Of a DNA stretch of 64,000 bases, positions 35,159-44,204 are shown piece after piece. This DNA comes from Candidatus Latescibacterota bacterium (lineage in GTDB: Bacteria > Latescibacterota > UBA2968). The DNA is taken from contig JAJDYX010000054.1 in assembly GCA_022824945.1 (NCBI GenBank), positions 1 through 64,000 of the forward strand, in the 5' to 3' direction. The position numbers and the translations under genes are program-made. The first letter of the stretch is position 1, and every line of letters begins with the position of its first letter. Below the pieces are notes generated by a model that made no database searches, was not told the origin of the DNA, and saw nothing but the letters and a program-made list of their open reading frames with translations.

Positions 35159-35833
35159 TCACCGATACCATCGACTCAACGTGACATCCGACACAGAACA
35201 CATATAGAGAAGACGCAACACCCACATCTCTACCACGGTGCGAACAAAGCCCCACTTGCGCCACCGCCGCGTGGAACTGCATACCCGTGCATTGAGCATC
35301 ATAAATTTGCCCTCACGCGCCACACGCGAGCAAAACTCGGAATCCTCAAACAACTGCAAGGGTGGAAATCCCCCCAAAGCGTTAAAAGTCTCTCGCCGAA
35401 CATAAATACCCTGATCACCGTAAGTAATCCCCAAATACCGGGACCGCAATGTGCTCAAAAACGCAACCAACCGAAAACCAATCGTCTTCTCCGACAACCC
35501 GAGCCGAAACCGCCCGCCCACCACATTGGGCACGCGCACCGAGTCGCGTATCAACATCAACCCATCAGGAGGCAAAAATGTATCGGCGTGCAAAAACAAA
35601 AACACATCGCCCTTCGCCCGTTCTGCTCCGGCATTCATCTGCAGCGCCCGTTCTGCTCTCTCTACCTGAACCCATTGCACCCCACCACGCGCCTCAACCA
35701 CTTGTTGCGTACCATCCGTACTCCCACCATCTACCACTATCAATTCCACATCCTCAACACCGCAAAACTGCGCCAGACACGCGCCGATAACGGCCTCTTC
35801 ATTTAGAACGGGAATAATCACACTAATCTGCAC
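35159..35833 (-). CDS. Glycosyltransferase family 2, TIGR04283-like
   Basis: The 224-residue protein starts at GTG 35833 with GGAG upstream. It opens with ISVIIPVLNEE and carries the GT-A motifs VVDGGSTDGT, QMNAGAERAKGDVFLFLHADT and YGDQGIYVRRETF. This set matches the short rSAM/selenodomain-associated transferase 2 group (TIGR04283), also seen in arsenosugar pathways. No radical-SAM partner is nearby, so the assignment is to the family only. The C-terminus has a hydrophobic patch that may touch the membrane. It lies 10 bp after the phosphatidyltransferase gene. Confidence 0.88.
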   Translation of the reverse strand: MQISVIIPVLNEEAVIGACLAQFCGVEDVELIVVDGGSTDGTQQVVEARGGVQWVQVERAERALQMNAGAERAKGDVFLFLHADTFLPPDGLMLIRDSVRVPNVVGGRFRLGLSEKTIGFRLVAFLSTLRSRYLGITYGDQGIYVRRETFNALGGFPPLQLFEDSEFCSRVAREGKFMMLNARVCSSTRRWRKWGFVRTVVEMWVLRLLYMCSVSDVTLSRWYR

Positions 35834-35843
35834 ACCGACTCCG

Positions 35844-36386
35844 CTATTTTTTTATTATATCAAAAAATTGCCGACCATAACTAATCAATGAAACAACGAG
35901 AAACGCAATACTCAGACCAATCAGCGCGGGCTTGAGCACATCGGCATCCCACAAATAGGCCAAAAGCAACCCACTCAGCACCAGCGTTGTGACCTTGCCC
36001 CAAAAATTGGAAGACAACAACACATCGTGTCGCTTGACCAGATACATTCCCGCCAAAAAAATCACCACATCGCGCAACAAAACGACCACAACCAGCCATA
36101 CGGGCAACCCTTTGAACACAACCATGGCAATTGTAATCGCACCAACAGCCACTTTATCGGCCAGAGGATCGAGAATCTTTCCCCACTGTGAAATTTCGCC
36201 CCACCTGCGCGCGAGCCAGCCATCTATCCAATCGCTGACAATCATCACCGCCACCACACCAAACGCCTCCCATACGTAATCCGCCCCCAATGCAATAAGC
36301 CACACGGCGGGCAGAATCAGCACCACGCGCAACAAACTAACGACATTTGACAGCGTCCAGAAACGACCGCGTTCAGCGCTTTCCAT
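35844..36386 (-). CDS. CDP-alcohol phosphatidyltransferase
   Basis: The protein is about 180 residues from ATG 36386, or 184 from GTG 36398, which overlaps the upstream stop. I prefer the ATG because GAGG sits before it. The family motif DGWLAR-x8-GKILDPLAD is complete: Asp-Gly, Ala-Arg, Gly and two spaced Asp bind metal and the CDP head group. Several membrane helices surround it. The reaction condenses CDP-diacylglycerol with an alcohol such as glycerol-3-phosphate. It may be a PgsA homologue, but its operon context suggests a specialised lipid. Confidence 0.9.
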   Translation of the reverse strand: MESAERGRFWTLSNVVSLLRVVLILPAVWLIALGADYVWEAFGVVAVMIVSDWIDGWLARRWGEISQWGKILDPLADKVAVGAITIAMVVFKGLPVWLVVVVLLRDVVIFLAGMYLVKRHDVLLSSNFWGKVTTLVLSGLLLAYLWDADVLKPALIGLSIAFLVVSLISYGRQFFDIIKK

Positions 36387-36394
36387 ACAATACC

Positions 36395-37135
36395 TCACGA
36401 CAACATCAATTTCAGACCAATTCCCAGCACCAACACCAGCACACTGCGGTTAAACCACACAGGGGACAACCGTCGGTTCAAAAACAAACCGACCGCAGCC
36501 CCCAGAAACAAAGCCGGTAACATCCATACATCCATAACCAAACTCTGGAAATTAATCAATCCCAAAAAAACATAAGGCGTCAACTTCAAAAGATTCAAAA
36601 CAATACCAAAAATCCACGCCGTTCCCACAAACGTGCGGCCGACCAGGCCCTGCGGCAATAAATACAACATCAAAATCACGCCTCCCGCAGAAACCAGTGT
36701 GGAAACCACCCCCAGAGTCACCCCAACGCCAAAACGCATCCACGGTCCCGGTGGTTTCACATTGACCAGCACCCGATCCCTCATGGCCTGGAGCACTGCA
36801 AAAACGCATGCCAGAGCGCCTAACATGCGCCGAAACCAGGCCTCTGGCACAATATCCAGAATACCTGCACCAATCAAAATACCCAGCACCATGCCGGGCA
36901 TCAACGCCTTGACATGATCGCTAACCCAATGCCCCCAATAGTACCGCGCACTGATCACATCGGTTGCCAGAGAAAGTGGCAAAACAAGCCCCAGTGCGGA
37001 CTTTGCGGGCACCGCGAGCGCGAGAACCGGCACAGCCACCACACCAATGCCACCGCCAAATCCCGCGCGCATCACGCCAATCAAAAAACCGCCAACCCCC
37101 AACACAACAAAATCAATTATATCCAAAAAATCCAC
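36395..37135 (-). CDS. TauE/SafE family membrane permease
   Basis: A 246-residue polytopic membrane protein with the repeated glycine-rich pattern of TauE/SafE proteins: LGVGGFLIGVMRAGFGGGIGVVAVPVL near the start, and TLGVVSTLVSAGGVILMLYL in the second half. Members export sulfite, sulfoacetate or related organosulfur anions. It starts at GTG 37135, 5 bp after the stop of the RnfD-like gene, and its stop touches the phosphatidyltransferase start. Substrate unknown. Confidence 0.88.
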   Translation of the reverse strand: MDFLDIIDFVVLGVGGFLIGVMRAGFGGGIGVVAVPVLALAVPAKSALGLVLPLSLATDVISARYYWGHWVSDHVKALMPGMVLGILIGAGILDIVPEAWFRRMLGALACVFAVLQAMRDRVLVNVKPPGPWMRFGVGVTLGVVSTLVSAGGVILMLYLLPQGLVGRTFVGTAWIFGIVLNLLKLTPYVFLGLINFQSLVMDVWMLPALFLGAAVGLFLNRRLSPVWFNRSVLVLVLGIGLKLMLS

Positions 37136-37140
37136 CTGTT

Positions 37141-37956
37141 TTAACCATCATCGGTTCCCTTCGTCTCCCCTCGCCATATCTCAAACGCATTCGCCGCAGG
37201 TCCCACTATAAACAGCGCGTAGAACGGCGCGTAAATCGCTTCATTCAAGCGCAAAATCATCTCGACAAAAGCCACCAGAAACGCGACAAAACACTGCCCC
37301 TTTCGCGTCAACACAGTCGTTTTGGGATCTGTAATCATAAAAAAAATAAACAACTGATACATCGGTCCTGTAATCGGCGCAATACTCGTCAAATACGCCT
37401 GCCCGGTAAACGCGCAGCGAATAAAAGCAAAAGCCAAAAACGAAATAACATATACCGCGCAGATATGAAACCGCCGCAATCGCCAGAGCGCGGCACTCCC
37501 CAGAACCCAGATAATTACCATTACCGACAGCGTATTGCCCCACTGGATGCTCAACCCCGCCACCACTTCAGGAGCGAGAAACAGCATAATACTCACTCCA
37601 AAATTGGACGGATTCCACAAATGCCTGCCGCGCCATCGCAACACATACTTAGATGCAATAGACAACACACTACACAACGCATAAGGCCAAAACAGAGGCG
37701 AGCGGATCAAAATGCCCACGCTAATCCCGGTGATATACGCGCTGATCAGCCCCGGCCACACCCCCCACGTCAACCGCCCCAGTGCAAATTCCGTCAGCAC
37801 GCTACTCAGGATAGCTGTCAGCGTCTGCCCCAGACTCTCCAAAAAGCCAAATGTTACCTGCCCCCCAATCAGAATGCACGTAATCAATGCCGGAGACAGA
37901 TAGCGGCTTTGTAACCCCATCCAGATCGACTTCCAGAACCCACTCGCACGATCCAT
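37141..37956 (-). CDS. RnfD/NqrB-like (UnbU-like) membrane protein
   Basis: The 271-residue protein has about ten hydrophobic helices and the segments GRHLWNPSNFGVSIMLFLAP and FFMITDPKTTVLTRKGQ, characteristic of RnfD/NqrB/UnbU proteins. In true Rnf complexes FMN is attached to a Thr in an SGAT-type motif of the partner; I see no other Rnf subunits here. The neighbour, 1 bp upstream, is an FG-GAP protein with an ASPIC/UnbV domain. UnbU and UnbV are a known gene pair in enediyne clusters and in many genomes without them. A membrane redox or transport role is inference. Confidence 0.82.
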   Translation of the reverse strand: MDRASGFWKSIWMGLQSRYLSPALITCILIGGQVTFGFLESLGQTLTAILSSVLTEFALGRLTWGVWPGLISAYITGISVGILIRSPLFWPYALCSVLSIASKYVLRWRGRHLWNPSNFGVSIMLFLAPEVVAGLSIQWGNTLSVMVIIWVLGSAALWRLRRFHICAVYVISFLAFAFIRCAFTGQAYLTSIAPITGPMYQLFIFFMITDPKTTVLTRKGQCFVAFLVAFVEMILRLNEAIYAPFYALFIVGPAANAFEIWRGETKGTDDG

Positions 37957-37957
37957 T

Positions 37958-39754
37958 TCAATTCTCTAAAATCCGATGCACCCGCCGCACATCGGGCGTG
38001 TAAAACATCTGCATATGTCCCGACGGCCAGCGTATTGCAACGCTATCAACCGCCGCGCCCTCACCTAAACCAAAATGCAGCGGGCGTTGATTCTGCGCGG
38101 CATAGCCGCTACCGCCCAGCACCTCCTGAACCTGTACCTCGCCATTCCAAAACACTCGCACCCGCGCCCCAATCGCACTGCGATTGCTCTGCTGCCCAAA
38201 TAGATCAAACCCAATCCAGTTTGCCTCTACCCGAACCGTGTTGCGGTATAAAAGAAGCGGTCCCCGCTGATTGGCCACCACCACGTCCAGCACCCCCCGA
38301 TTCCACAAATCTACCAGCGCCACAGCACGCCCGTCGAATCGATCCTGCACACCCACCGCCTGTGCCACCTCGACAAATTGGCCCGCCCCATCGTTCACCC
38401 AAACGCGCTTGGTCTGGCGACCAGCCAGACTTCTGCCCCGCATCGGAGGCCAATTTTTTGCATCTGAAATAATCGCGCTATGCCCGCCCGCCACCTGAGA
38501 AAAATCGTACCAGTAATTCCCACTTCCGTCTGCCGAAACATATCCATTGGTCAAAACGATATCCAGTGCCCCATCGTTGTTCAAATCTCCAAACTGCGCG
38601 CCAAAACTCCACCCGCCCAGATCCACACCCATCGCCCCTGCCAGATTTTCAAACCGCAAGGTCTCGTCTCCCATGGGCACCCACAAATTATTCCCCTGAA
38701 TGAGAACACCAGCCTGAGAAATATTGGTCTCGTAAATTGCCAGATCTCCTCGATTCAGTACATCGCCAAATGCGGCATTCATACCGCTCTTAGGCTGGCG
38801 CCCCACCCCGGCTTGTTCTCCCATCTCGACAAACCGCTTTCCGCCCTCGTTCACATACAACTCGGAAATCCCGTAATCATTGGACAAAAACAGATCGGGA
38901 AATCCAGAGCCATTCAAGTCCGCCGCACCCACCGCCAGTGTCCACCTTCTGCTCGCGATCCCGACCTGTACAGTCACATCTTCAAATGTCCCATCGCCCG
39001 AGTTCCTCAGCAAATACTTTCGCCCTCCATTATTCGCATATTCAAAACTCTCCGGCATCATCCGCGTGGTCTCCAAATCCCACAAATTCAGGGACTCGGG
39101 CCAGTATCCCGCCACAAAAATATCCAGATACCCATCGCAGTCATAATCTACCCAAATTGCACTCCCGGCATTGATCCACCCGGGCAAACCCGCTGTTTCA
39201 GTCACGCGCTCAAACGCCTTTCCATCCAGATTGCGAAACAACTCGGGACGGCCCCATTTATACAAAAACAAATCTTCGAACCCATCGTTGTCGTAATCTC
39301 CCCACACAGACCCCATACTCACACCCGCCCGATTCACATCTGCCACGCCCAAATCGGTCGCTACATCGCGGAAACCCGTTCCCTCCAAATTGCGATACAA
39401 TCGATTCAAACTACCCCTGCGACTACTGGTCACATACAAATCCTGCCAGCCATCCCGGTCGTAATCCACAACCGATACCGCCGCGCCCATCGAAGCAATA
39501 ATCGGCATAATATGATCCAGCTTTGCATCCAGCACAGGCGCTTCATGTACAAAATTGATCCCCACCTGTTTTCCAACTTCCTTCAGGTAGAATCCATATC
39601 GCTCAGAGCCTGTACCACTCACTTTCTTCTCTTGCTCACCACCCCACTTCATCGCGCCCAGTGCCACCAGCAGCAGCCCAAAAAACACCACCACCAGAAT
39701 CCGCACGACGCGATTGGGCCGCCTCTCCTCTATCCCGCTGTCTTCCCGATTCAT
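37958..39754 (-). CDS. CRTAC1-type FG-GAP repeat protein with ASPIC/UnbV domain
   Basis: The 598-residue protein has one N-terminal membrane anchor (about residues 18-38, RILVVVFFGLLLVALGA), then a beta-propeller of FG-GAP/VCBS repeats with calcium-binding DxDxDGxxD loops (VDYDRDGWQDLYV, GDYDNDGFEDLFL, VDYDCDGYLDIFV, GDLNNDGALDIVL). The C-terminal ASPIC/UnbV domain is clear: IGARVRVFWNG, then QRPLHFGLGEGAAVDSVAIRW (split here) and the closing WPSG. It should be exposed outside the cytoplasmic membrane. Its ATG overlaps the stop of the larger TPR/FG-GAP gene (ATGA). The RnfD-like gene follows after 1 bp, so the three are a unit. Confidence 0.9.
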   Translation of the reverse strand: MNREDSGIEERRPNRVVRILVVVFFGLLLVALGAMKWGGEQEKKVSGTGSERYGFYLKEVGKQVGINFVHEAPVLDAKLDHIMPIIASMGAAVSVVDYDRDGWQDLYVTSSRRGSLNRLYRNLEGTGFRDVATDLGVADVNRAGVSMGSVWGDYDNDGFEDLFLYKWGRPELFRNLDGKAFERVTETAGLPGWINAGSAIWVDYDCDGYLDIFVAGYWPESLNLWDLETTRMMPESFEYANNGGRKYLLRNSGDGTFEDVTVQVGIASRRWTLAVGAADLNGSGFPDLFLSNDYGISELYVNEGGKRFVEMGEQAGVGRQPKSGMNAAFGDVLNRGDLAIYETNISQAGVLIQGNNLWVPMGDETLRFENLAGAMGVDLGGWSFGAQFGDLNNDGALDIVLTNGYVSADGSGNYWYDFSQVAGGHSAIISDAKNWPPMRGRSLAGRQTKRVWVNDGAGQFVEVAQAVGVQDRFDGRAVALVDLWNRGVLDVVVANQRGPLLLYRNTVRVEANWIGFDLFGQQSNRSAIGARVRVFWNGEVQVQEVLGGSGYAAQNQRPLHFGLGEGAAVDSVAIRWPSGHMQMFYTPDVRRVHRILEN

Positions 39755-42700
39755 GGTTCATCATTCCTCAGCACCCGATCAAACCAATCGGGCGTCACAT
39801 ACCGCGTGTGAAACCGCTGCCAGTCCTCTGCATTGCGCTTAAACACCGGATCATCTTCAAGTGTTTTGGGCGCGCGATCATAAGACAAAACCCCATGCGC
39901 TGGCAAAGGCAATACCGTCGTTGAAAAAGCCGTATTATAATCGCCATCCTTAACCCATCCGTCGCCTTTTAAGACAAAATCTCGCACCTGATCCCCAAGA
40001 TTGGGCAAAGCCGTAAACAGCAATTGGATTTCATCTCCCGCATTCACAATCGCATATCGGTCATCGACCTGTGCCAGCAATGGCTCTACATCTCCATATC
40101 GCGTGTAATACCCCACGAGATCTCGCCACAGTTGCGAAGTCCCACTAAGCACGTCATAATCCGGTACCTCGGGCGAACTCGCATCTGCCGTCACATGGGA
40201 AAACCCGCGATAACGCAACTGCGCGCGCGCCAAAGGCACAGATTGAATCGTCATCACACTGTCTTCCAGCGGCACGGCCCACGCCAAACGATCCCAATAA
40301 ATCTCCAAATTGGTCTGCAATCTAAATTTTCGGGGAATATCTCGCGGAAAAACGCCACTCAGATCGATCAACACCGTCTTCCGCTTTCCGGCAGGAAAAC
40401 CCAGATCGGGATACACGATGCGCCAATCAGTCCCATCAAATACATGCAGTGAAAGTCCCTGGGGCGGCGGATGGCTACCCTGTCCCAGAGCCACATTGAT
40501 CGAACTATCCGTCGGGTAAATCCATCCCTGACCGACCAGCCACAGAGGTCCTTCTCTGGGCGCCTCGTCTCCCACCACCACCTCCACATAGTGCTCTCGC
40601 GTCACCCCTTGATACATACCCCGCCCAAAAGTATCCACATACTGTCCATCCCGCACCCGCACCCTATCGGTCATATCGCGCCCTCGATCATCTTTCACAA
40701 CAGCAAAGGATCGGGGCTGCGTAGTCGCGTAAATCTCGAGCGATGGAGAAACCCGGGCAAAACGCTCATCTACAAAAATCGACGTCCCTTCGGGATGATC
40801 AACTGCAACGAGAGACACCCAATCGACAAAATGCGTCTCCCAAAGCTCGCCCGTAATCCGTATATCGTACGCCCCATTTTGTGCGACCAGTTGATCGCCT
40901 CTGATCTTTACCCAATCTTCCGTCTGAGCAATACCCGCAACCACCTGGGCATTGATTCGCATCCCCAGAGGCGACCGCCACAGAAAATCCGTTACAAACC
41001 CCATCTCCGACCCATTGTGCGCAAAAACCCAGGGACACGACCCTTTCAAACGCTGTACGGCACGCACCACCTGATCCACCTCCAGATCAAATTCCACCTG
41101 CGGCATCCCATTGGGCCACACAATCCGCACGAGATCTGCCCCCGTATAAGTCCCCAACCCAAAATGCACCACCGGATCCGTCACCACTTGCTTCTGGTAA
41201 AACGCACCAGAACGCAACTCCACTTCAGCACCCAAACCCAGGGCATTGATCCGCCCATCACCCAGTGCCTTTCCGCCCAGGGGACGAATCGCCTGCCAGT
41301 GATACGCCAAATTGCCCCGATTCACCAGTTGCAACGCCTCGCCTGTATCCGAAACACCCAGCAAATCGAGCCGACCATCGCCCGTCAAATCCGCCACACC
41401 AGACGCGTTCACTTGCAGATCCAGAACATGGTAAGCCGCTTCTGACGCCAGATAGGCGCGTTTGCCAAACACCAGATCCAGCGCGCCATTATTATCCAGA
41501 TCCGCTATGAAAAGCGGAACAGGACCGGCGGTTGAATCCCCCTGAATCAGCGTGCGTATCTCCCCTTGCGACACAGCGATCACAGCGCCATCTCGATCTA
41601 CAACCACCCGCTCTAAGCGCCCATCTCGATCCAGGTCTCCCGCGCTCAGGGCAACCCCATTCACCGCCTTCTTTGACCCCGGCGTAAATACACCCGCTCG
41701 CTCGTTAATCGCCTCAATCAATTGCCCTTCCCGATCCAGCATCGCCGCATCGGGATCGCCATCCCCATCGCAATCTACCCACGCAAAGCCCCTCAATCCA
41801 TCTACATAGCCGAAAGGTTCTCGCGCCACAAACGAACCATCCCCATTGTTTTGCAACACGAGAGGCAACCCTGTAGAACGTCCCAACACAAAATCGACAT
41901 CCCCATCCATCTCTACATCCGCTCCCCACACACCGGAATATGCAATATCTTCTTCGTCCAACCCGATGGAATCCGTCACATCCTCAACCCCACCATCTCC
42001 AGTACGCCGGAACAATCGAAAACCCCCTGCTCCCACCAGCGCCAGATCTAATGCAAAATCGTTATTCCAATCAACTGTCAGCATCCCATTCATTCTCGAC
42101 ACATCCGAGAAATCGAGCGCAATCCCCTCCGTTCCCCGCACTTGAGAAGCACTTGCCGCAACCACCTTTACTTTTTCTTCCGACCAGAAAGGCTTGAGCA
42201 CCTGCCAATCACTGCCTTCCAAACCCGCAACGGATTCGGATTCAAAATACATGTCCAAATCTGCAGGTGATGGAAGAGCCTGGCGCGTATTGAGCTTCAA
42301 AAACTCAACCACGGGATCTCCCAGGCGTTCAGCCGGCACAATCAGCGCATCCAGAGCGCGTCGATACATCGGATCGCGCAACAACACATTGTGCAAAAAC
42401 ATCGCTTGCAAAGTTCTCCCCCCCTCCACCTCGCCTTGCAACCGGCGCAACTGTACCTGCGCCGCATCCGGCCAGCCGTCTGCCCACGCGCCCAACTTCT
42501 CCACCGATGCGCGCAGAGCCCCTTCATCATCCCGTTTGCCTGCCTGTCTCGCCCGCTCAACCCACAGTGCGGGATTGTCCGGCACCTGTTTGATCAGGGC
42601 TTCCAACTGCGCCCAGACCTCCTGTTCGCTACCTGCTCCTCCACGCCGCTCAACCTCCTTCATCAGCGCGTACTGTGCTTTCACAAGCCCTTGTTGCGCC

Positions 42701-43071
42701 GCGGCCTCAAAAAACGCGATAGCAGCATCGGATTGTCCTCTACTGCGCTCGACCAATCCCTGTAACATCGCGATATCACCGCTCTCGGGCATCAGTGAAC
42801 GCGCTGTCTTCAGATCTTCTGCAGCCCCGTCGTAATCCCCGCGCCGCAACCGCAACACCCCGCGATTTGCCCACGCAGCAGGCTCATCGGGTTCCATTGT
42901 GAGCGCACGGCTCAAACTGGCATCTGCCCGGTCAAAAGCACCCACCTCCAGCGCGAACACACCCGTATAGAACGCAGAGACATAATCCGCGGATGGCGTA
43001 GCCATCTCCTCCTCTCCGCATCCAAGCCCCAACACCACCAACAACCCGATCATGCGACGAATATCAAACAT
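39751..43071 (-). CDS. TPR plus FG-GAP/ASPIC lipoprotein with extended C-terminal module
   Basis: The 1106-residue protein begins with a lipoprotein signal (LVVLGLGC). Residues about 30-270 are TPR repeats (AFDRADASLSRALTMEPDEP). FG-GAP repeats follow with calcium loops (VDWNNDFALDLALV, ADVEMDGDVDFVL, VDCDGDGDPDAAM, ADLDNNGALDLVF). An ASPIC-like segment ends in VHFGLGTY and IVWPNG. The last 430 residues begin CPWVFAHNGSEMGFVTDFLW and are a conserved extension seen with this type of protein in other phyla; its function is unknown to me. AAGGAG precedes ATG 43071, 45 bp after the PhyH gene. Confidence 0.85.
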   Translation of the reverse strand: MFDIRRMIGLLVVLGLGCGEEEMATPSADYVSAFYTGVFALEVGAFDRADASLSRALTMEPDEPAAWANRGVLRLRRGDYDGAAEDLKTARSLMPESGDIAMLQGLVERSRGQSDAAIAFFEAAAQQGLVKAQYALMKEVERRGGAGSEQEVWAQLEALIKQVPDNPALWVERARQAGKRDDEGALRASVEKLGAWADGWPDAAQVQLRRLQGEVEGGRTLQAMFLHNVLLRDPMYRRALDALIVPAERLGDPVVEFLKLNTRQALPSPADLDMYFESESVAGLEGSDWQVLKPFWSEEKVKVVAASASQVRGTEGIALDFSDVSRMNGMLTVDWNNDFALDLALVGAGGFRLFRRTGDGGVEDVTDSIGLDEEDIAYSGVWGADVEMDGDVDFVLGRSTGLPLVLQNNGDGSFVAREPFGYVDGLRGFAWVDCDGDGDPDAAMLDREGQLIEAINERAGVFTPGSKKAVNGVALSAGDLDRDGRLERVVVDRDGAVIAVSQGEIRTLIQGDSTAGPVPLFIADLDNNGALDLVFGKRAYLASEAAYHVLDLQVNASGVADLTGDGRLDLLGVSDTGEALQLVNRGNLAYHWQAIRPLGGKALGDGRINALGLGAEVELRSGAFYQKQVVTDPVVHFGLGTYTGADLVRIVWPNGMPQVEFDLEVDQVVRAVQRLKGSCPWVFAHNGSEMGFVTDFLWRSPLGMRINAQVVAGIAQTEDWVKIRGDQLVAQNGAYDIRITGELWETHFVDWVSLVAVDHPEGTSIFVDERFARVSPSLEIYATTQPRSFAVVKDDRGRDMTDRVRVRDGQYVDTFGRGMYQGVTREHYVEVVVGDEAPREGPLWLVGQGWIYPTDSSINVALGQGSHPPPQGLSLHVFDGTDWRIVYPDLGFPAGKRKTVLIDLSGVFPRDIPRKFRLQTNLEIYWDRLAWAVPLEDSVMTIQSVPLARAQLRYRGFSHVTADASSPEVPDYDVLSGTSQLWRDLVGYYTRYGDVEPLLAQVDDRYAIVNAGDEIQLLFTALPNLGDQVRDFVLKGDGWVKDGDYNTAFSTTVLPLPAHGVLSYDRAPKTLEDDPVFKRNAEDWQRFHTRYVTPDWFDRVLRNDEP

Positions 43072-43116
43072 CGTGCTCCTTCCATCCCGGTATCGGAATA
43101 TCCATCCGGCGCTATT

Positions 43117-44004
43117 CTAAATGGCTTCCAAAAAGGTCTCAGGCCATTTCGGCTCATAGTCGCTCTCGAACAGCCAGTCGAAATTCTCGGGCACAATATG
43201 AGCGCGCTCGGGACGCAACCTCTCTCGCAACTGGGGAAAAAATGCCATCACCCCATCGCGCTGATTCTTCGGCAACCCGCAGGACACGCCCGTAGCGATC
43301 CATGATGTTCCCATCGCCTTGCGTGGCACCGTATCCTCATTCTGCCAGGCAGAATGCAATCCCGCACTACACAAAACCAAAATCTGCCCTCGGCGCGCGA
43401 TGGCTGGAACCGGCTCCTGTTCCAGCCAGGGCGTATCAACCAACTCGGGCACATACTCGGGATAAGCCGGCGCAGTCTCCGGAGGCTCTGGGCGCAACCC
43501 GTGGACGCGGGGCAACATCGCCTTGTGCTCTGGCGTCAAAACCCGGCTCCAGTGTTCCATAATCGGGCGATGACTTCCCGGCAAAATGCGCATAGCTCCC
43601 CGATGCTCGGGCACCTCATTGACCCAGAACCACAACTCAGCACGCATCCGACGGGGCGTCGCCTGAAAATCATCCCATGTCGCCTGGATATCGACGTGGC
43701 ATCCGCGGGACCATTGCTCGCGAACACTCGCAAAAGGTGCGCTGCTCGGCACTCGCTCGTGGGGAGCCAACCCCCACCACAGATGCACGGACTCGGCCCG
43801 CAATACCTTCTTGGCGACCTCTTCAAAATAGGGATGCTGGACGACATCGACATAATCCGGGTCTTCATAAGGCGGATGGCCGCTCGCCTTCAGCCGATCC
43901 CATGCTGCTTCAGCGCGGTCCAACTCCTCAGTCGTGAAGGGACTATCAATCGTAACGGCCCCCTCATCATCGTATTGCCTCATTTGTGCATCGGTAAATA
44001 GCAT
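43117..44004 (-). CDS. Phytanoyl-CoA dioxygenase (PhyH) family protein
   Basis: The 295-residue protein has the PhyH iron facial triad: H-x-D in GCHVDIQATW, and the distal His in LCSAGLHSAW followed by an Arg in VPRKAMGTS for 2-oxoglutarate. ILPGSHRP is the common family signature. It should be a cytoplasmic Fe(II)/2-oxoglutarate hydroxylase. It begins at ATG 44004 with GGGAG upstream and is the first gene of the ten-gene minus-strand run. A LacI-type operator lies 56 bp before the start, so it is probably repressed by one of the adjacent LacI proteins. Confidence 0.88.
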   Translation of the reverse strand: MLFTDAQMRQYDDEGAVTIDSPFTTEELDRAEAAWDRLKASGHPPYEDPDYVDVVQHPYFEEVAKKVLRAESVHLWWGLAPHERVPSSAPFASVREQWSRGCHVDIQATWDDFQATPRRMRAELWFWVNEVPEHRGAMRILPGSHRPIMEHWSRVLTPEHKAMLPRVHGLRPEPPETAPAYPEYVPELVDTPWLEQEPVPAIARRGQILVLCSAGLHSAWQNEDTVPRKAMGTSWIATGVSCGLPKNQRDGVMAFFPQLRERLRPERAHIVPENFDWLFESDYEPKWPETFLEAI

Positions 44005-44059
44005 AGATTTCTCCCTTTATTGAAACTGAAATCACTCGAATCAAACAATCCATATCTAA

Positions 44060-44073
44060 ATGAACCGATTCAT
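44060..44073. promoter_or_regulatory. LacI-type operator in front of the ten-gene operon
   Basis: ATGAACCGATTCAT is a near-perfect palindrome (half-sites differ at one base) around a central CG, the usual form of LacI-family operators. It lies between the PhyH start (44004) and the terminator of the adjacent LacI gene (44146-44179), where a promoter for the operon would be. Confidence 0.65.
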
Positions 44074-44145
44074 AAGTTTATTGCCTCTCAATCCGAAATT
44101 CAAGCTAAATACCAAGAGCCTCATAAATAAAAAGATGACAAAATG

Positions 44146-44179
44146 AAAAGGCAACCGAATAAAAATTCGGTTGCCTTTT
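44146..44179 (-). terminator. Intrinsic terminator of LacI gene 1
   Basis: A perfect 14-bp stem (44146-44159 with 44166-44179, starting AAAAGGCAACCGAA) with a 6-nt loop and A/T tracts on both sides. It lies 26 bp after the stop of the LacI gene at 44205. A closely related hairpin follows LacI copy 2. Confidence 0.9.
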
Positions 44180-44204
44180 TGCCTGCCTCAAAACAAATTT
44201 TCGA

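Noticed and set aside
36964..37914. 316-codon plus-strand frame
   Set aside because: Antisense to the RnfD-like and TauE genes; the product is Arg/Gln/Pro-rich without domains.
37141..37956. True Rnf or Nqr complex subunit
   Set aside because: No other Rnf/Nqr subunit genes are adjacent; the context with an ASPIC/UnbV protein favours the UnbU-like group.
38480..39811. 443-codon open frame on the plus strand
   Set aside because: It lies wholly antisense to the well-supported CRTAC1 gene, has no ribosome binding site and its product is low-complexity Ile/Pro/His-rich, as expected of an antisense shadow.
40471..41445. 324-codon plus-strand frame
   Set aside because: Antisense to the 1106-aa lipoprotein gene, with no recognisable domain.
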